DNA from: Blepharisma stoltei
Taxonomy: Eukaryota > Ciliophora > Heterotrichea > Heterotrichida > Blepharismidae
DNA length: 64,000 nt
Assembly (NCBI GenBank): GCA_914767885.1
Contig: CAJZBQ010000010.1
Coordinates: 682,001-746,000 of the forward strand
Direction: 5' to 3'
Made by a program: the position numbers and the translations under genes. How positions within the stretch are numbered: position 1 is the first letter of the stretch; the number at the start of each line of letters is the position of its first letter. Under the pieces are notes generated by a model. The model was not told the origin of the DNA. It saw only the letters and a list, made by a program, of their open reading frames with translations, and made no database searches. Below, piece after piece: positions 32,641-45,351 of this stretch.

Positions 32641-33176
32641 TATTGTCTATCAACATAAACTCTTCCTCTCCTAAACTTATCTATATAATGAGAATCTCAC
32701 CATTCTACTGCTTGGACTTATAATTATTAATTTATGCTCTGAAAAAAATAGTCTCCCCCATTTAAAACTATTTGAAATTTCTACATCAAAAATAACAAAT
32801 TTAGTATATTTAAAATTATTTTTATCAAATTAATGAAGCATAAATTTTTGAACACAAAAATTCACTTCCTCTTCGTAAAATTTGTAAAATCCCATACATG
32901 TTTAACAAAAAGCATGATTATAAAGAAAAATTTCTATTAATCTAATTCTTCTCTCACAATTGTTACAAATATGCCATATTTCATGATGAAAATCTTTAAA
33001 ATATATAACGTTAGGGATTTTGGTAATAGATAATGATCTATTCTGAGCCATAAAAGTCCTAAAGTTTGGATCCAGCTTATGATAGCTTAAGTTTAGATAT
33101 AATTATCAAATCATTAATAGTAAAATAATACTCTAAGTGAAAAATATAATGAAAAATCGAATTTTTTATATTAATT
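32641..33176. other. AT-rich spacer; left edge of tandem unit A
   Basis: No gene. From ~33065 the sequence is the shared 5' flank of the family-2 genes (aattatcaaatcattaatag), repeated at ~35195 and ~38795. Confidence 0.6.
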
Positions 33177-34566
33177 ATGTGCACTAGACTCTGCTCTTTC
33201 GAAAAATGCTCTAGTAATCCTGCAGTCGTATGCAATTGTGAAGCAATTCCTGTATTAATTTGCCAAGAGCACATTAAAAATCATTCCCAGCTTCAAAGAT
33301 CTCATACTTATACCAAAGTTTTTTCTGAAATTCGAGAAGAAGCAAGGAAATCTGCAATTAAATTATTTTCAAAAATCAAGCCAGAACTAATAAAACTTAA
33401 ATCAAATATCATACAAGAAGAGCTATCAATGATTAAAGAAATCAACAAAATCTCCAAAAATGCTTTAGAAAAGCTAAAAACTTGTGAAGAAAACTTAAAT
33501 CAAATTATATTAGAAATCAGCAGCTTAAGATTTATTGATAACTCAAAATCATCGACTTTTGTAGAATCATTACTCAAAATGCAACAACAAGATATTGAAA
33601 AAATCAAAAAAATTAGAGGGCCTAAGCTTAGCATAAATAGCATTGATTCTAATTTTAAAGTTATCATAAATCGATTATTGGTAAAGGGTTATTTAAAGAG
33701 AGAAATAAAAAGGCCTCGCAAACCTATTAATAATATTTAATTTTTCTAATTTTTTTTCTAAAATTTTCAAACTTGAGACCTCATCAGAATGTTTCGATTA
33801 TCGGCAAAATTGTTGTGATAATTCCAGAGTAATTAAATTTGTATGAGGAAATTTCCAAAATATTATTGGTACTTTTGACGCCGAAACTGTAAAAGTTTAT
33901 CAACATAAGCATGCATGAGATTATCATTTTGATGCATATGGGATAAAGTGTTTGCTGCCCGATGGTAACATCTTTTATGCTAAATATAGAAATCTGATCA
34001 TAATTGACTCATTCGGTAATATAAAACCAATATCTCCTTATAAAATTAAGTCAATATTCTCAGCCATTTATGTTGGTGGATGCATTTTTGCGTGCTGTTC
34101 TGGTTCTCAAAGCTGGGCAAAATACATTATTCAAAGAAATGAATGAAACTTTTTAACTCCTCTTCCTCAGAGTCAAAGTATTTTTACTGATTGCGCTTTG
34201 TTTCAAAATTATATTTTATTCGGATCAAATAGCGAATCAAAAATTATTTACTACGATATGCTAATAGACTCTTTTTCAGAAATATCATCATTAAATTTAA
34301 AAACATTAGCAGCAAAGACTATTATTGCACAAGATCGAAGGGTATTTATCATAGAATTTTCGCAATTCATATATGAAAGCACTGATAATTTAATAACATG
34401 AAATATTATAGGAGAATGTTCCGAACTAATGCCATTTTTTCCTGTAACAAGCTATCCAATCCTTTATAAAGAAAATATATATTTTTCAAGTATATATGGG
34501 ATCTATGCATTTGATATAAAAGAAAAGGTTACCAAATCTGTGGTTTATTTTGATTTTTCTAATTAA
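33177..34566 (+). pseudogene. Zn-finger/coiled-coil/kelch-like protein, family 2 copy 1 (unit A)
   Basis: MCTRLCSFEKCSSNPAVVC opens 187 codons: Zn module with the same C-x4-C-x7-C-x-C-x7-C-x2-H-x3-H spacing as family 1, then a coiled coil. A deletion at ~33672 and one at ~33738 relative to copy 3 shift the frame and bring in TAA. The propeller then reads cleanly from ~33745 (CFDYRQN, KCLLPDGNIFYA, FIYESTDNLITWNIIGEC) to TAA 34564-34566 with several TGA=Trp. It is free of inserts and so gives empty sites for copies 2 and 3. Close to functional; two small indels are the only defects seen. Confidence 0.7.
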
Positions 34567-34649
34567 TTCTACTATCTTTAATTTATAAAATTATTTAATC
34601 AGCACGATAATATGATTTTTAGCTTACACTCTGCAAATATAATGAATGA

Positions 34650-35160
34650 GCCTATATTTTATTGAAATATATAGCATTTTTCAGCTTCTTTTTCTTTAAA
34701 TTAAATATAAAATGCCTGATAAGTTTGTATAATAAACTTTTTCTTCATATAATTCTTTGCCATTTTTGTTCTACTTCAATTAAGGAAAGATTATTTTTAT
34801 TAAAGAGTCTTTAGCTTTCATATGCTATATCGAATTATCCTTTTGGAATGCAGGAATTAAAATGACAGCGCATAATAATAAATTCGTAAACTCTTCATCT
34901 CAAAACTGAATCTCTAACATATAATTGCTCAAGGATTTTTGAGTCACCTAAATCTCCATTATTTTCATATAGATATTCTTCATTGCCAATTGCATAATGA
35001 TTTTCCCTACCAATAATAAATATAATTTATATTGCGCTTCTGATGGAATTGATAAATTTGAAAAAGAGTCTATATCAATATCATAGATATACACTTTATT
35101 TGTGACAAGGCTCCATAAAAATGCGTAATTCTTAAATAAAGGGCAGACCTGTGAAGACAC
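34650..35160 (-). pseudogene. Truncated propeller gene, family 4 (unit A)
   Basis: Converges on the family-2 gene. It begins abruptly at SSQVCPLFKNYAFLWSLV, matching the middle of the longer copies at 43692 and 51451, and runs through YIYDIDIDSFSNLSIP and the NNGDLGDW blade with frame breaks. The 5' half is cut by the boundary of unit B. Confidence 0.65.
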
Positions 35161-35274
35161 GAGTTCTAAGATATTCTGCTATAAGCTTAATTTTATGGAT
35201 AATTATCAAATCATTAATAGTAAATCATCTCTAAGTGAAAAATATAATGAAAAATCGAATTTTTTATATTAATT

Positions 35275-36860
35275 ATGTGCAGTAGACTCTGCTCTTTCGA
35301 AAAATGCTCTAGTAATCCTGCAGTTGTATGCGATTGCGAAGCAATTCTGTATTAATTTGCGAAGAGCACATTAAAAATCATTCCCAGCTTCAAAGATCCC
35401 ATACTTATACCAAAGTTTTTTCTGAAATTCGAGAAGAAGCAAGGGAATCTGCAATTAAATTATTTCAAAAATCAAGCCAAAACTCAGAAATCTTAGATCA
35501 ATTATCATACAAGAAGAGCTATCAATGATTAAAGAAATCAACAAAATCTCCAAAAATGCTTTAGAAAAGCTAAAAACTTGTGAAGAAAACTTAAATCAAA
35601 TTATATTAGAAATCAGCAGCTTAAGATTTATTGATAACTCAAAATCATCGACTTTTGTAGAATCATTACTCAAAATGAAACAACAAGATATTGAAAAAAT
35701 CAAAAAAATTAGAGGTCCTAAGCTTAGCATAAATAGCATTGATTCTAATTTTAAAGTTATCATAAATCGATTATTGGTAAAAGGGTTATTTAAAGAGAGA
35801 AATAAAAAGGCCTCGCAAACCTATTAATAATAATTTAATTTTTCTAAATTTTTTTTCTAAGATTTTCAACCTTGAGCCCTCATCAGAATGTTTCGATTAT
35901 CGGCAAAATTATTATGATAATTCCAAAGTAATTAAATTTGTATGAAGAAATTGAAAAAATATTATTGGTACTTTTGATATCGAAACTTTACAAATTTATC
36001 ATTATAAGCATTCATGAAATCATTATCTTGATGCATATGGGATAAAATGTTTGCTACCTGATAGTAGCGTTTTTTGTTCTCAATATGAAAATTGCTTCAT
36101 AATTGACTCATTAGGTAATATAAAATCAATATCTACTTATAAAAATAAGTCAATATTGTCTGCCATTTATGTTGGTGGATGCATTTTTGCATGCTGCAAT
36201 GGTTTTAAAAGCTGAGCGAAATACATTATTCAAAGAAATGAATGAAGCGAATTAACTCCTCTTCCTCAAAGTCTTTTTACTGAAAGCGCTTTATTTCAAA
36301 ATTATATTTTATTAGGGTCAAATAGCTCATCAAAAATTATTTACTACGATATGCTAATAGACTGTTTTTCAGAAATATCATTAAATTTAAAACAATCAAC
36401 AACAAAGACTATTGTTGTACAAGATCGAAGGATATTTATCATAGAATTTTCTCAATATATATATGAAAGCACTGATAATTTAATAACATGGAACACTATA
36501 GGAGAATGCTCTGAACTAATAGCGCGTTTATCTAGAACAAGCTATCCCATCTTTTATAAAGAAAAAATATATAGAAAATTCCTGGGGATAGCGCGGAATA
36601 CGCTATCCCCAGGACCAACCGGGATCGGATCCCACATGGAACGAGGGTTCCATGTGTGGATCCATTTTTCACACGTGAAAGTAAATATCTCACATGTGAA
36701 TCCGATCCGGGTTGGTCCTGGGGATAGCGTATTCCGCGCTATCCCCAGGAATTATCTATATTTTTTAACTGATCATGAGATCTATGCATTTGATATAAAC
36801 GAAAGGGTGACCAAATCTGTGGCTAAGATTGATTTTTCTCATAAATTCTTATATAATTAA
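35275..36860 (+). pseudogene. Family 2 copy 2 (unit B) with palindromic IES
   Basis: MCSRLCSFEKCSSNPAVV then a one-base deletion (~35347) that closes the frame. The coiled-coil part is readable to 35827 and the propeller to TAA 36858-36860, including FIYESTDNLITWNTIGEC-type blades. The C-terminal part is interrupted by the 189-bp palindrome at 36570-36758, which happens to be stop-free and a multiple of three. Removal restores KEKIYFLTDHEIYAFDI, matching copy 1. Confidence 0.7.
36570..36758. mobile_element. Palindromic IES E, 189 bp, hairpin-in-hairpin
   Basis: Ends tatagaaaattcctgggg and the complement of ccccaggaattatctata. Each end carries its own hairpin (ctggggatagcg...cgctatccccag), and the middle is a third, longer inverted repeat around ttccatgtgtgg/cacacgtgaaag. 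The empty site is in copy 1 (34475-34490). Length 3x63 with no TAA/TAG on the gene frame, so the host frame stays open with or without it. Confidence 0.85.
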
Positions 36861-38420
36861 TGCATAAAATTATTTAATCAGCACGCATAATATGATTTTT
36901 AACTTACATTCTGCAAAGATAAATAGAATTTACCTTAAAACTACCTATTTAAACGAATTTTCGCAATATTTGCAACGAAGCGAACACAGAATTCTTCACA
37001 AGGTTTATCAGTCTCGCAGTCAGGCTGCTGCGAAAGATCTAGTTTGGCATTTTCCTTGCTTTTAGGCTGCATTCTTTATTATCTAGCTTATGGATTTCTG
37101 TGCCACAGCAATGGCCGTGGGCATCTTGTGATTTCAAAAATTACTACTTTTGGCTTCAAGGTAAAAGACTGTTTTCTATCATCGATGCGTAAATTACCGG
37201 CTTCTAAGCTAATTCAATACAACATTGCCACATATCTCAACTTCCTATTACAATAATATAGCAAAAACTCTTTGGCGCTTTTTTTAAGCTTTTTCGATTT
37301 TGAATTGTCGATCTGAGCTCGCATTAGGCTTAAGGTTTGGACTGTTTCGAGTTAAATATAATTATACCTACTTTTTTAAACTTGATCTCATAAGATTTCC
37401 GTTAAATTTTCGCCCTAATAATGCCACTCAATAGCAGAATTAGGGGAAATCAGACCTCTTGCACAAATATTTAGCCAAGAGGCTCTTGCCTTTACCAGTT
37501 TTTATTTATCTAGTTGGATTATTTCTATCTTTTTACGGGATTTACAATAAACAAGCACACACCCAAGATTTCCTTTGGCTGGCATAAAATCTAAGACTTA
37601 TATATCCCTTAAAAATATCATTGGATTATTGTTGATTTAAATATCAAGTTTATTGCTTTTTTAAGGTTGATGTAAGATTATGTAATTCGGTTTTTAGCAG
37701 GTCGAGGCTTAAAGAAAGAGGAGTTATCAGAAATCTTTGCAATTGAGGAAAATCCAGCAGCTGATAAATACTTAGGCACATATAAACATTGGCAAATTTA
37801 TTTCGAATGAGTCAATTTTCAAGCAATTTGTGTGGTAAAACATTTTGTTTATTTTTTATGCCGCATAAAAGAATTTTCTTGGGAATTTTCATTGATATCA
37901 GAGTAAGATAATTTGGATTTCTCATAAAAAAAATTAGTATAATTATCAGACATTTTTATCAATATTTATAAGCATTTAAACGAAAATTTAAACTGAATTA
38001 ATCTTTAAAGATAATTTGTATGAAAATCTTCTTGAAAGTAGAAAACGAAAATAGCAAACTATCACTTATACTTGAGATTCTAATCAGGGTTAAACTGCAT
38101 AGCGCAGTATATTTTTTGGTTAGTATATTGCTTGATCGTAGTGATCTCTTACGTCAAGCGATTAATATTCATTCAAAGCTATTAATAATTATTTATATTT
38201 AGACTCAAGCTATACTACCTTATATGAACAACTTTTAATGTGCTCTCTATAGTATCAATCTTTATTGCCCTGTTGATATTTTTCCAATTCTTAACATACG
38301 GCAAATGAATATAGCATTTCAAGTCCAAGGACTGCTTTTAGCTGCTTCAAAGGCAAAATTTTATCAATCCCGAATAATTCATCTTATAATTTTACTATTT
38401 GTTATATTTTGCAATTAAAT
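36861..38420. other. Unit B intergenic region with repeat F copy 2
   Basis: 36960-37260 is repeat F (cttatggatttctg, gaaagatctag). From 37260 to 38420 the sequence is AT-rich and closely parallels 41995-43640 of unit C (shared atttggatttct, ttgccctg(t/c)tgatatttttcc). No conserved ORF. Confidence 0.6.
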
Positions 38421-38479
38421 AATTAAATCTATATTTAATTTAGTCATTATTCTAATGAGCATGATAATTTATAATAATA

Positions 38480-38758
38480 AATTGGTGAACTCTTCATCTC
38501 AAAGCTGCATCCTCTAACACATAAATGCCCAAGGATTTTTCAGTCACCTAAATCTCCATTATTTTCATATAGATATTCTTCATTGCCAATTGCATAAATA
38601 TTTTCCCTACCAAAATAAAATAATTTATATTGCGCTTCTGGTGGGATTGATAAATTTGAAAAACAGTCTATATCAATATCATAGATATACACTTTATTTG
38701 TGACAAGGCTCCATAAAAATGCGTAATTCTTAAATAAAGGACAGACTTGTGAAGACAC
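38480..38758 (-). pseudogene. Truncated propeller gene, family 4 (unit B)
   Basis: Same 5' truncation (SSQVCPLFKNYAFLW) as in unit A; 72 codons open, then a TGA and frame loss. Contains NEEYLYENNGDLGD. Confidence 0.65.
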
Positions 38759-39737
38759 AACTTCTAAGTTATTCTGCTATAAGCTTAAGTTTATAGATAA
38801 TTATCAAATAATTAATAGTAAAATCATGCTCTAAGTGAAACCTATAATGAAACATCGAATTTTTATATTAATTATGTGCAGTAGACTCTGCTCTTTCGAA
38901 AAATGCTCTAGTAATCCTGCAGTTGTATGCAATTGCGAGGCAATTCCTGTATTAATTTGCCAAGAGCACATTAAAAATCATTCCCAGCTTCAAAGATCCC
39001 ATACTTATACCAAAGTTTTTTCTGAAATTCGAGAAGAAGCAAGGAAATCTGCAATTAAATTATTTTCAAAAATCAAGCCAGAATTAAGAAAACTTAGATC
39101 AAATATCATACAAGAAGAGCTATCAATGATTAAAGAAATCAACAAAACTTCCAAAAATGCTTTAGTAGAGCTTAAAATTTGTGAAGAAAACTTAAATCAA
39201 ATTATATTAGAAATCAGCAGCTTAAGATTTATTGATAACTCAAAATCATCGACTTTTGTAGAATCATTACTCAAAATGCAACAACAAGATATTGAAAAAA
39301 TCAAAAAAATTAGAGGGCCTAAGCTTAGCATAAATAGCATTGATTCTAATTTTAAAGTTATCATCAATCCGATTATTGATAATGGGATATTTAAAGAGAG
39401 AAATAAAAAGGCCTACAAATCTATTAATAATAAATTTAATTTTTCTAATTTTTTTTCTAAAATTTTCGAGCTTGAGACCTCACCAGAATGTTTCGATTAT
39501 CGGCAAAATTATTGTGATAATCCCAGAGTAATTAAATTTATATGAGGAAATTCAAACAAATATATTATTGGTACTTTTGATGCCGAAACTTTAAAAGTTT
39601 ATCAGCATAAGCTTGAGGGTGATTATTTTTATCAACATGGGATAAAGTGTTTGCTGCCTGATGGTAGCATTCTTTATGCTCTATATGAAAATTTGATGAT
39701 AATTGACTCGTTGGGTAATATAAAACCAATATCTACT

Positions 39738-40321
39738 TATTCTCTCTAACTCCTCTCCCCGTTATCATCAAGCCAAAGTTTTTTTTTCAGAAAAAATGTT
39801 TGAAGTAATAGTTCATTTAATATAATTAAAAATTATTTAATAGATAATTATAATGAATTTATTTTTACTAAGCAGGTTTTGCCTACCACATGACCTTTTC
39901 TTATAAGGACCAGCAGAAGGTGGCTCTATCCTAGGTATCTAATACTTTGGACAGATGACTCAGATAAGTAATCAAAAAGAGGGACTGGTTAAAACATTGT
40001 CTTATTTTAAATTCACGGTGCATGGTGGCTGCTTATCCTGGTGGAGCCTAAGAAAAGTCGAAATTTTTTGTGAGTTTACCTGCTTATGACAGATTACCTT
40101 TTAACTTTTAAATTACTTCAAATTGAAGCATTTTAAATATTATACCTAACATATTTTAATTAACTCTTATACAAATTGCAAAGGATGGCGCTATTTTGCG
40201 CCAATCTCGAGCAATTTGTATATCATTAATGAGCAGCAATATTATTCGCTGGGAGGAGTGAGAAAGAATACGCATAATTTTAAATAAAGCTTTTAATGAA
40301 ATTATATTACCTGAAACAATA
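39738..40321. mobile_element. IES, 584 bp, with repeat J and palindrome B4
   Basis: Joining TA 39738-39739 to 40322-40323 gives ISTYKIKSM, as in copy 1. Inside are a J-type GC-rich repeat (39880-40080) and a variant B hairpin bounded by tatacaaattgc on both sides (40168-40222). Confidence 0.8.
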
Positions 40322-40490
40322 TATAAAATTAAGTCAATGATTTCTCCCATCTATGTTGGTGGATGCATTTTCGCATGTACTGGCTATCCGAAGATGGGCG
40401 AAATACATTATTCAAAGAAACGAATGAAGCGAATTAACTCCTCTTCCTCAAAGTCATGAGCTTTTCCATTTTTGCGCTTTGTTTCAAAAT

Positions 40491-40665
40491 TATATATTCA
40501 ATTTTTGTTTTTACTTTCGTTATCTTTGAGGGAAATTATCAGATTACTATTAAAACAATTTCAACTCTAAATCAATAATTTTTTATAGATTTTAAGCATG
40601 AATATTGGTTTTGGGATTCCCAAAAGAGTGTTTGAATCAATTAAGCTTAAAAATTAACCTTGGCT
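40491..40665. mobile_element. IES, 175 bp
   Basis: TA-to-TA removal restores FQNYILLGSN-type sequence; empty sites at 34210 and 36305. Confidence 0.8.
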
Positions 40666-40704
40666 TATATTTTATTAGGATCAAATAGCGAATCAAAAAT
40701 TATT

Positions 40705-40813
40705 TATACTGCTAAAAGCAAACTTCGTCTACAATAATAGGTATCATATAGTTTATTTTGTATAAAATTACACTCATTTTGAGCATATATTTCCAAATTA
40801 ATTAGAATTTGAT
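40705..40813. mobile_element. IES, 109 bp
   Basis: TA 40705-40706 and 40814-40815; removal restores KIIYYDMLIDSF, uninterrupted in copies 1 and 2. Confidence 0.85.
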
Positions 40814-41042
40814 TACTATGATATGCTAATAGATTCTTTTTCAGAAATATCATCATTAAATTTAAAAAAATCAGTAACAAAGACTATTGTTGTGCAAGAT
40901 CGAAGGGTATTTATTATAGAATTTTCTCAATTTATATATGAAAGCACTGATAATTTAATAGCATGAAACATTATAGGAGAATGCTCTGGACTAACAGCAC
41001 GTTTTTCTATCACAAGCTATCCCATCTTTTATAAAGAAAAAA

Positions 41043-41458
41043 TATTCTTTAATAAGGTGTAAAGAAATCTTAACTCCCCTCTCCATGAACTAACAAAACT
41101 ATTGGAAAAATCCCTATTTTTTACCCACCCTGCGTGAGCGAATAAAAATTTTTTTATGAAAAAAAAATTTTGATATATAAGTGATAATTAGTATAATGAA
41201 ATCTCTAGCTAATTCTGATTAAATTTTAAACAACTTGCATTTAAAACATAAATTTCGCAAATTAAATTAATTTTGCCTCTCAATTTTTTCACATTGGAAT
41301 TTTTTTAATTCTGAAAAAAATAATTCTGTAAATTTATATATAAATTTTTTACAAAACAAAAATTAACCAGAGGGCAAAATTTTTTGTTACTCACGGAGGG
41401 GGTGTAAGAAATTTAGCCAATCAAAATTTGCGAAGAGATCTTAATTCTATTAATGGAA
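41043..41458. mobile_element. IES, 416 bp, containing MITE A copy 2
   Basis: Removal joins YKEKI to YFAHTYKIYAFDI. MITE A (about 41085-41403: taactcccctctccatgaac ... ctcacggaggggg) lies inside and is not coextensive with the IES, so a MITE landed in an existing IES or the two share only the right side. Confidence 0.75.
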
Positions 41459-41547
41459 TATATTTTGCACATACATATAAGATCTATGCATTTGATATAA
41501 AAGAAAAGGTTATCAAATTTATGGTTAACCTTGATTTTTCTCATTAA

Positions 41548-43691
41548 TTCTAATATCTTTAACGCATAAAATTATTTAATCAGCACGCATAATATGATTT
41601 TAACTAACGCCCTGCATATATAAATAGAATTTACCTTAAAACTACGTTAGGCTATTAAAACGAATTTTGAAGCTAACACTGACTTCCTTTGCAAGATTTA
41701 TCAGTTTTGCAGTCAGGCTGCTGTGAAAGATCTAGGGTTGGCCTTTCCTTACTTTAAGACTTCACTATTAATTAGTCAGCTTATGGATTTTTTGACCCAG
41801 AAATGGCGATGGGAATCGTTTGATTTCAAAAATTAATTCTTGGGGCTTAGCAGGTGCTAAAGTGCCTTTCTTCAGAAATTACAGGAAAAAGACTGTTTCA
41901 ATAGTCGATATGTAAATTGACGGTTTTAGGCAAGTGCAATACTTAAGAGTCGAAGGGCATTGTCACATACCTCAATTTCCTATTACAAAAATATAGAAAA
42001 ACCTCTTTGATGCATATTTACTGGGCTTTTTAGATTATTTAAGAGCTCGCCTTAGCTTAAGGTCTGGGCTGTAGCGTCCAAGTCACTAGAAAACGCACAT
42101 GTCTTGGGTTTATTAAATATAAATATAACACTTTGACTAAATAATTCCAACAAATTATAAATTTTTTATACAGCCTTTCATCTTTCCTAGTTCGAGTCAA
42201 ATATAATTATATCACCATTTTTAATCTTCACCTCACATGGTATTTCCATTAAGCTTTCACCATAATAATGCCATTCAATGGCTGAATTAGAAGAAATCAG
42301 ACCCTGCCAATCTTTTGCGTAATATTTGGCAAGAGGCTATTCTCTTTACCAATTCTTATTCATACAGTTGACTTATAGATATCGATTTACAGGATATTGC
42401 CTTATAATTTTTGTCTATTTTGCTTAAAATGTTTTCACAAGCCTTTTTCTTCTTTCTCTGGTATAAGTCTCTTTTGCTTTTTGCAAAGCTTTAAACTGTC
42501 TGATTTTTTTTTTCTCAATATTCATATATCAAAATCAAAATAAATGCTTAAATAGATTTTTACTATTCTCCAAGTTTATTTACTATAAGCAAGTACATAC
42601 CCAAGGTTTCCTTTGGTATGCATAAACTCTAAGGCATGCTATAGATATTTCCTTTTAAGCATATTATTGAATTTGTGATTGCTGAATTTAAATATGGTGA
42701 TTTACACTATGTGGCACGGGGCATTTTTTGGCTGGAACTTGAGCCAAAAAAGTTCCGTGCCACATATTGTAAGTCACTATATCAACTTTGATAAGTTTAT
42801 TGATTTTTCTTAGGTTGATGCAAGATTATGTAATTCGATTTTTAACAGGTCGAAGCATAAGGAAAGAGAGTTTATCAAAATATTTTCAATTAGAGAAGTT
42901 CCAGTAAAAGCTGATATATACACATTCGCAATTTTAGTTCATCAGATTCAATTTCCAAGCCATTTGTAAAAGGCTTTATTGGTTTTTAATTAGTTTTTAT
43001 GCCTTATAAAAGAATTTTCTTGGAAATTTCCATGGGTATTAGTGTAAGATAATTTGGATTTCTGATAAAAGAAGTTAGTATAATTGTCAAACATTTTTAC
43101 TGATATTTTATATGTATTTAAACCAAAATTAAACTGAATAAGTCCATTTTAATTTTTAAGATAATTTGTATGCCAATATTCTTAAAAGTAGAAACGAAAA
43201 TAGCAAACTATGGCTCATGTCTTAGGATGCTAATCAGGGTTAGACTGTATAAGGCAGTTTATATTTTCTGGTTGTTATATTGCTTGCTCATAGTGATCTA
43301 TTACGTTAATTAGCTATACTGAACTTTTATTTTCTAAAACAAAGTAAATTTTAGCCAAACAATTAATATTCACTCAAAGTTATTAATAATTATTTATATG
43401 CAGACTCAATTTATATACTACCTTATATAAAAGCTTTTAATGTGCTCTATATAGTATCAATCTTTATTGCCCTGCTGATATTTTTCCAATTCTTACCACA
43501 TGGCAAATGAATATAGCATTTCAAGTCCTAGGACTGGTGTTAGCTGCTTCAGAGGCAAAATTTTATCAATCCCGATTAATTCATCTTATAATTTCACTAT
43601 TTGTTATATTTTGCAATTAAATAAATTAAATCTATAATTAATTTAGTCATTATTCTGATGAGCATGATATAAAACCACCTGCAGTCCAAAA
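41548..43691. other. Unit C intergenic region with repeat F copy 3 and palindrome C2
   Basis: 41660-41995 is repeat F. 42692-42783 is palindrome C2 (gtgatttacactatgtggca...complement), absent from the parallel place in unit B (~37640). The rest parallels 37260-38470. No conserved ORF. Confidence 0.6.
42692..42783. repeat. Palindromic element C2
   Basis: Same family as 31297-31386: arms ttacactatgtggcacgggg and near-complement, core ggctggaacttgagcc. Inserted in intergenic DNA of unit C only. Confidence 0.85.
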
Positions 43692-44420
43692 TTATTCTTC
43701 AGCTAATTTATTAAAATATATAACATTTTTCAGCTTCTTTTTCTTTAAATTAAATCTGAAAATGCCTGATCAGTTTGCATAATAAACTTTTTCTTCATAA
43801 TAAATTGGTGAACTCTTCATCTCAAAACTGCATCCTCTAACATATAATTTCCCAAGAATTTTTCAGTCACTTAAATCTCCGTTATTTTCATATAAATATT
43901 CTTCATTGCTAATTGCATAAATATTTTCACTACCAATAATAAATAATTTACATTGCGTTATTGATGGGATTGATAGATTTGAAAACGAGTCTATATCAAT
44001 ATCATAGATATACACTTTATTTGTGACAAGGCTCCATAAAAATACGTAATTCTTAAATAAAGGACCGACCTGCCCTGCACTTCATGCATCATAATTAGAG
44101 GCAAGTTTATACCATCGACCTTCGCTAATTTTATATCTTCATGACATATGGTGAATCCCACTTACTAAATAAACAAAGCCATCATGATAAAATGAACACC
44201 CATACTGAGACTTTTTATTCGTTGTAATATACTTTACGTTATTCAAAGGATCAATGATATATGAGACAGATCCATAATGATAAAATAGGCTTCCATCAGG
44301 GAGCAAACACTTTGATGCTTGAAAATGCAACTCTTTATCTATTTTTAGCTCTATATGATCAATTGTTTTAGTTCTTGCATCAAAAATACTTACGGGCAAG
44401 TAAAACTTTAGAAAATCCTA
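43692..44420 (-). pseudogene. Propeller protein, family 4 (unit C), 5' truncated
   Basis: About 235 residues open with TGA=Trp: LPVSIFDARTKTIDHIELK, CLLPDGSLFYHYG, the blade GFVYLVSGIHHM, YIYDIDIDSFSNLSIP, YENNGDLSDWKILGK, to TAA 43692-43694 (ends KLAEE). No ATG precedes the first conserved residue; the frame meets TAG at ~44425, so the Zn/coiled-coil N-terminus is missing. Near-identical to 51451-52158. Convergent with the family-2 gene. Confidence 0.7.
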
Positions 44421-45351
44421 ATTTTTTTAAAGAAACCTCTCCATAAAAGAGCAAAAAGATTTTCAAATATTTTTTATATATGATTTTTATAACAAAATCT
44501 CTTGCAATTTTTAAGACATTGAATTCTCAAATAGAAGATTTAATTCTAAAAATCAATTTTAATATAAAATTAACTCTTTTAACGAGCAATAAAGAAGGTT
44601 TGCTCCCTTGCACAGGAGAATTAAAGTTTTTGAGTTATTACTGCTTAATTTGAACTTTAGCTTATCAGATTCAAATTGTTGAGAGCTTTTGTGATATCAA
44701 TTTTGATCAATTTGAAGAATGCTAGATTTTTCTTCCATATATTACAGAAATGGAAATGAAAGCTAGAAAATGAATAATAAGCAATAATTCTTATAATGAC
44801 ACTATAGTTCAAAGTTCGGATGGGTGTTGGCATTCTTCAGACTGGTGGTGCTCTCTAATATTTAGCTAATTTATTATCGATCTCTTTTAGTGTCCACTAT
44901 CATATCGCTCCTGTCCTTCCCTCCCTGCTCCAAGGTTCCTTGCCCACACACGAGGCCCTATATAGCGTTATTCAGCTCGCCATTCGACTTCTAGCGTTAG
45001 ATTTTTAAAGGGATAATCTCTAATATAAATTCTCTTCTGATTCTTGTATTTTTATTCAAATTTTAACAGATCTTTTGAAGCTTGTAAGGTGCTACGTGAA
45101 CCATTTTTGGAGCTCCAGGCGCGCAAATCTCTTAACCGCTGTTTTAGTTTGAAGATAAGAGTTATATTTTGGTAATAAATAATTTAATATGAGACTAAAA
45201 TCTTAATGATAGCATATTTAAATGGAATTACAATAAACTTTGATATTTCTTTGACATTTATTATTTATAAGAAAAGACCACGCTTTTTTTTTTTAAGTTA
45301 CTCTACCTTTATATTCAAAGGGAGGTATTGATAATGAAACAATTCAATTGA
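44421..45351. other. Spacer, right part of the duplicated block
   Basis: No gene. To ~45210 it matches 52160-52980 (shared gttagatttttaaagggata), including the pyrimidine-rich gtgtccactatcatatcgctc. Confidence 0.6.

Larger units (their letters stand above)
38874..41547 (+). pseudogene. Family 2 copy 3 (unit C) carrying four inserts
   Basis: MCSRLCSFEKCSSN at 38874 (an upstream in-frame ATG at 38835 is not conserved). It has the longest clean N-terminal half, 220+ codons to DYRQNYCDNPRVIKF, with TGA=Trp after it. The propeller is then broken by inserts 39738-40321, 40491-40665, 40705-40813 and 41043-41458. Each is absent from copies 1 and 2 and each rejoins TA-to-TA to the paralogous sequence. 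After removal a net one-base shift remains, traced to ~40380-40400 where the sequence diverges (TGYPKMG for CCSGSQSW). So it is probably a pseudogene, or a gene with one assembly error. Confidence 0.7.

Noticed and set aside
32164-32723. Overlapping ORFs on both strands in a GC-rich block
   Set aside because: Repeat G is dispersed and GC-rich, which makes long stop-free frames by chance; no motif recognised.
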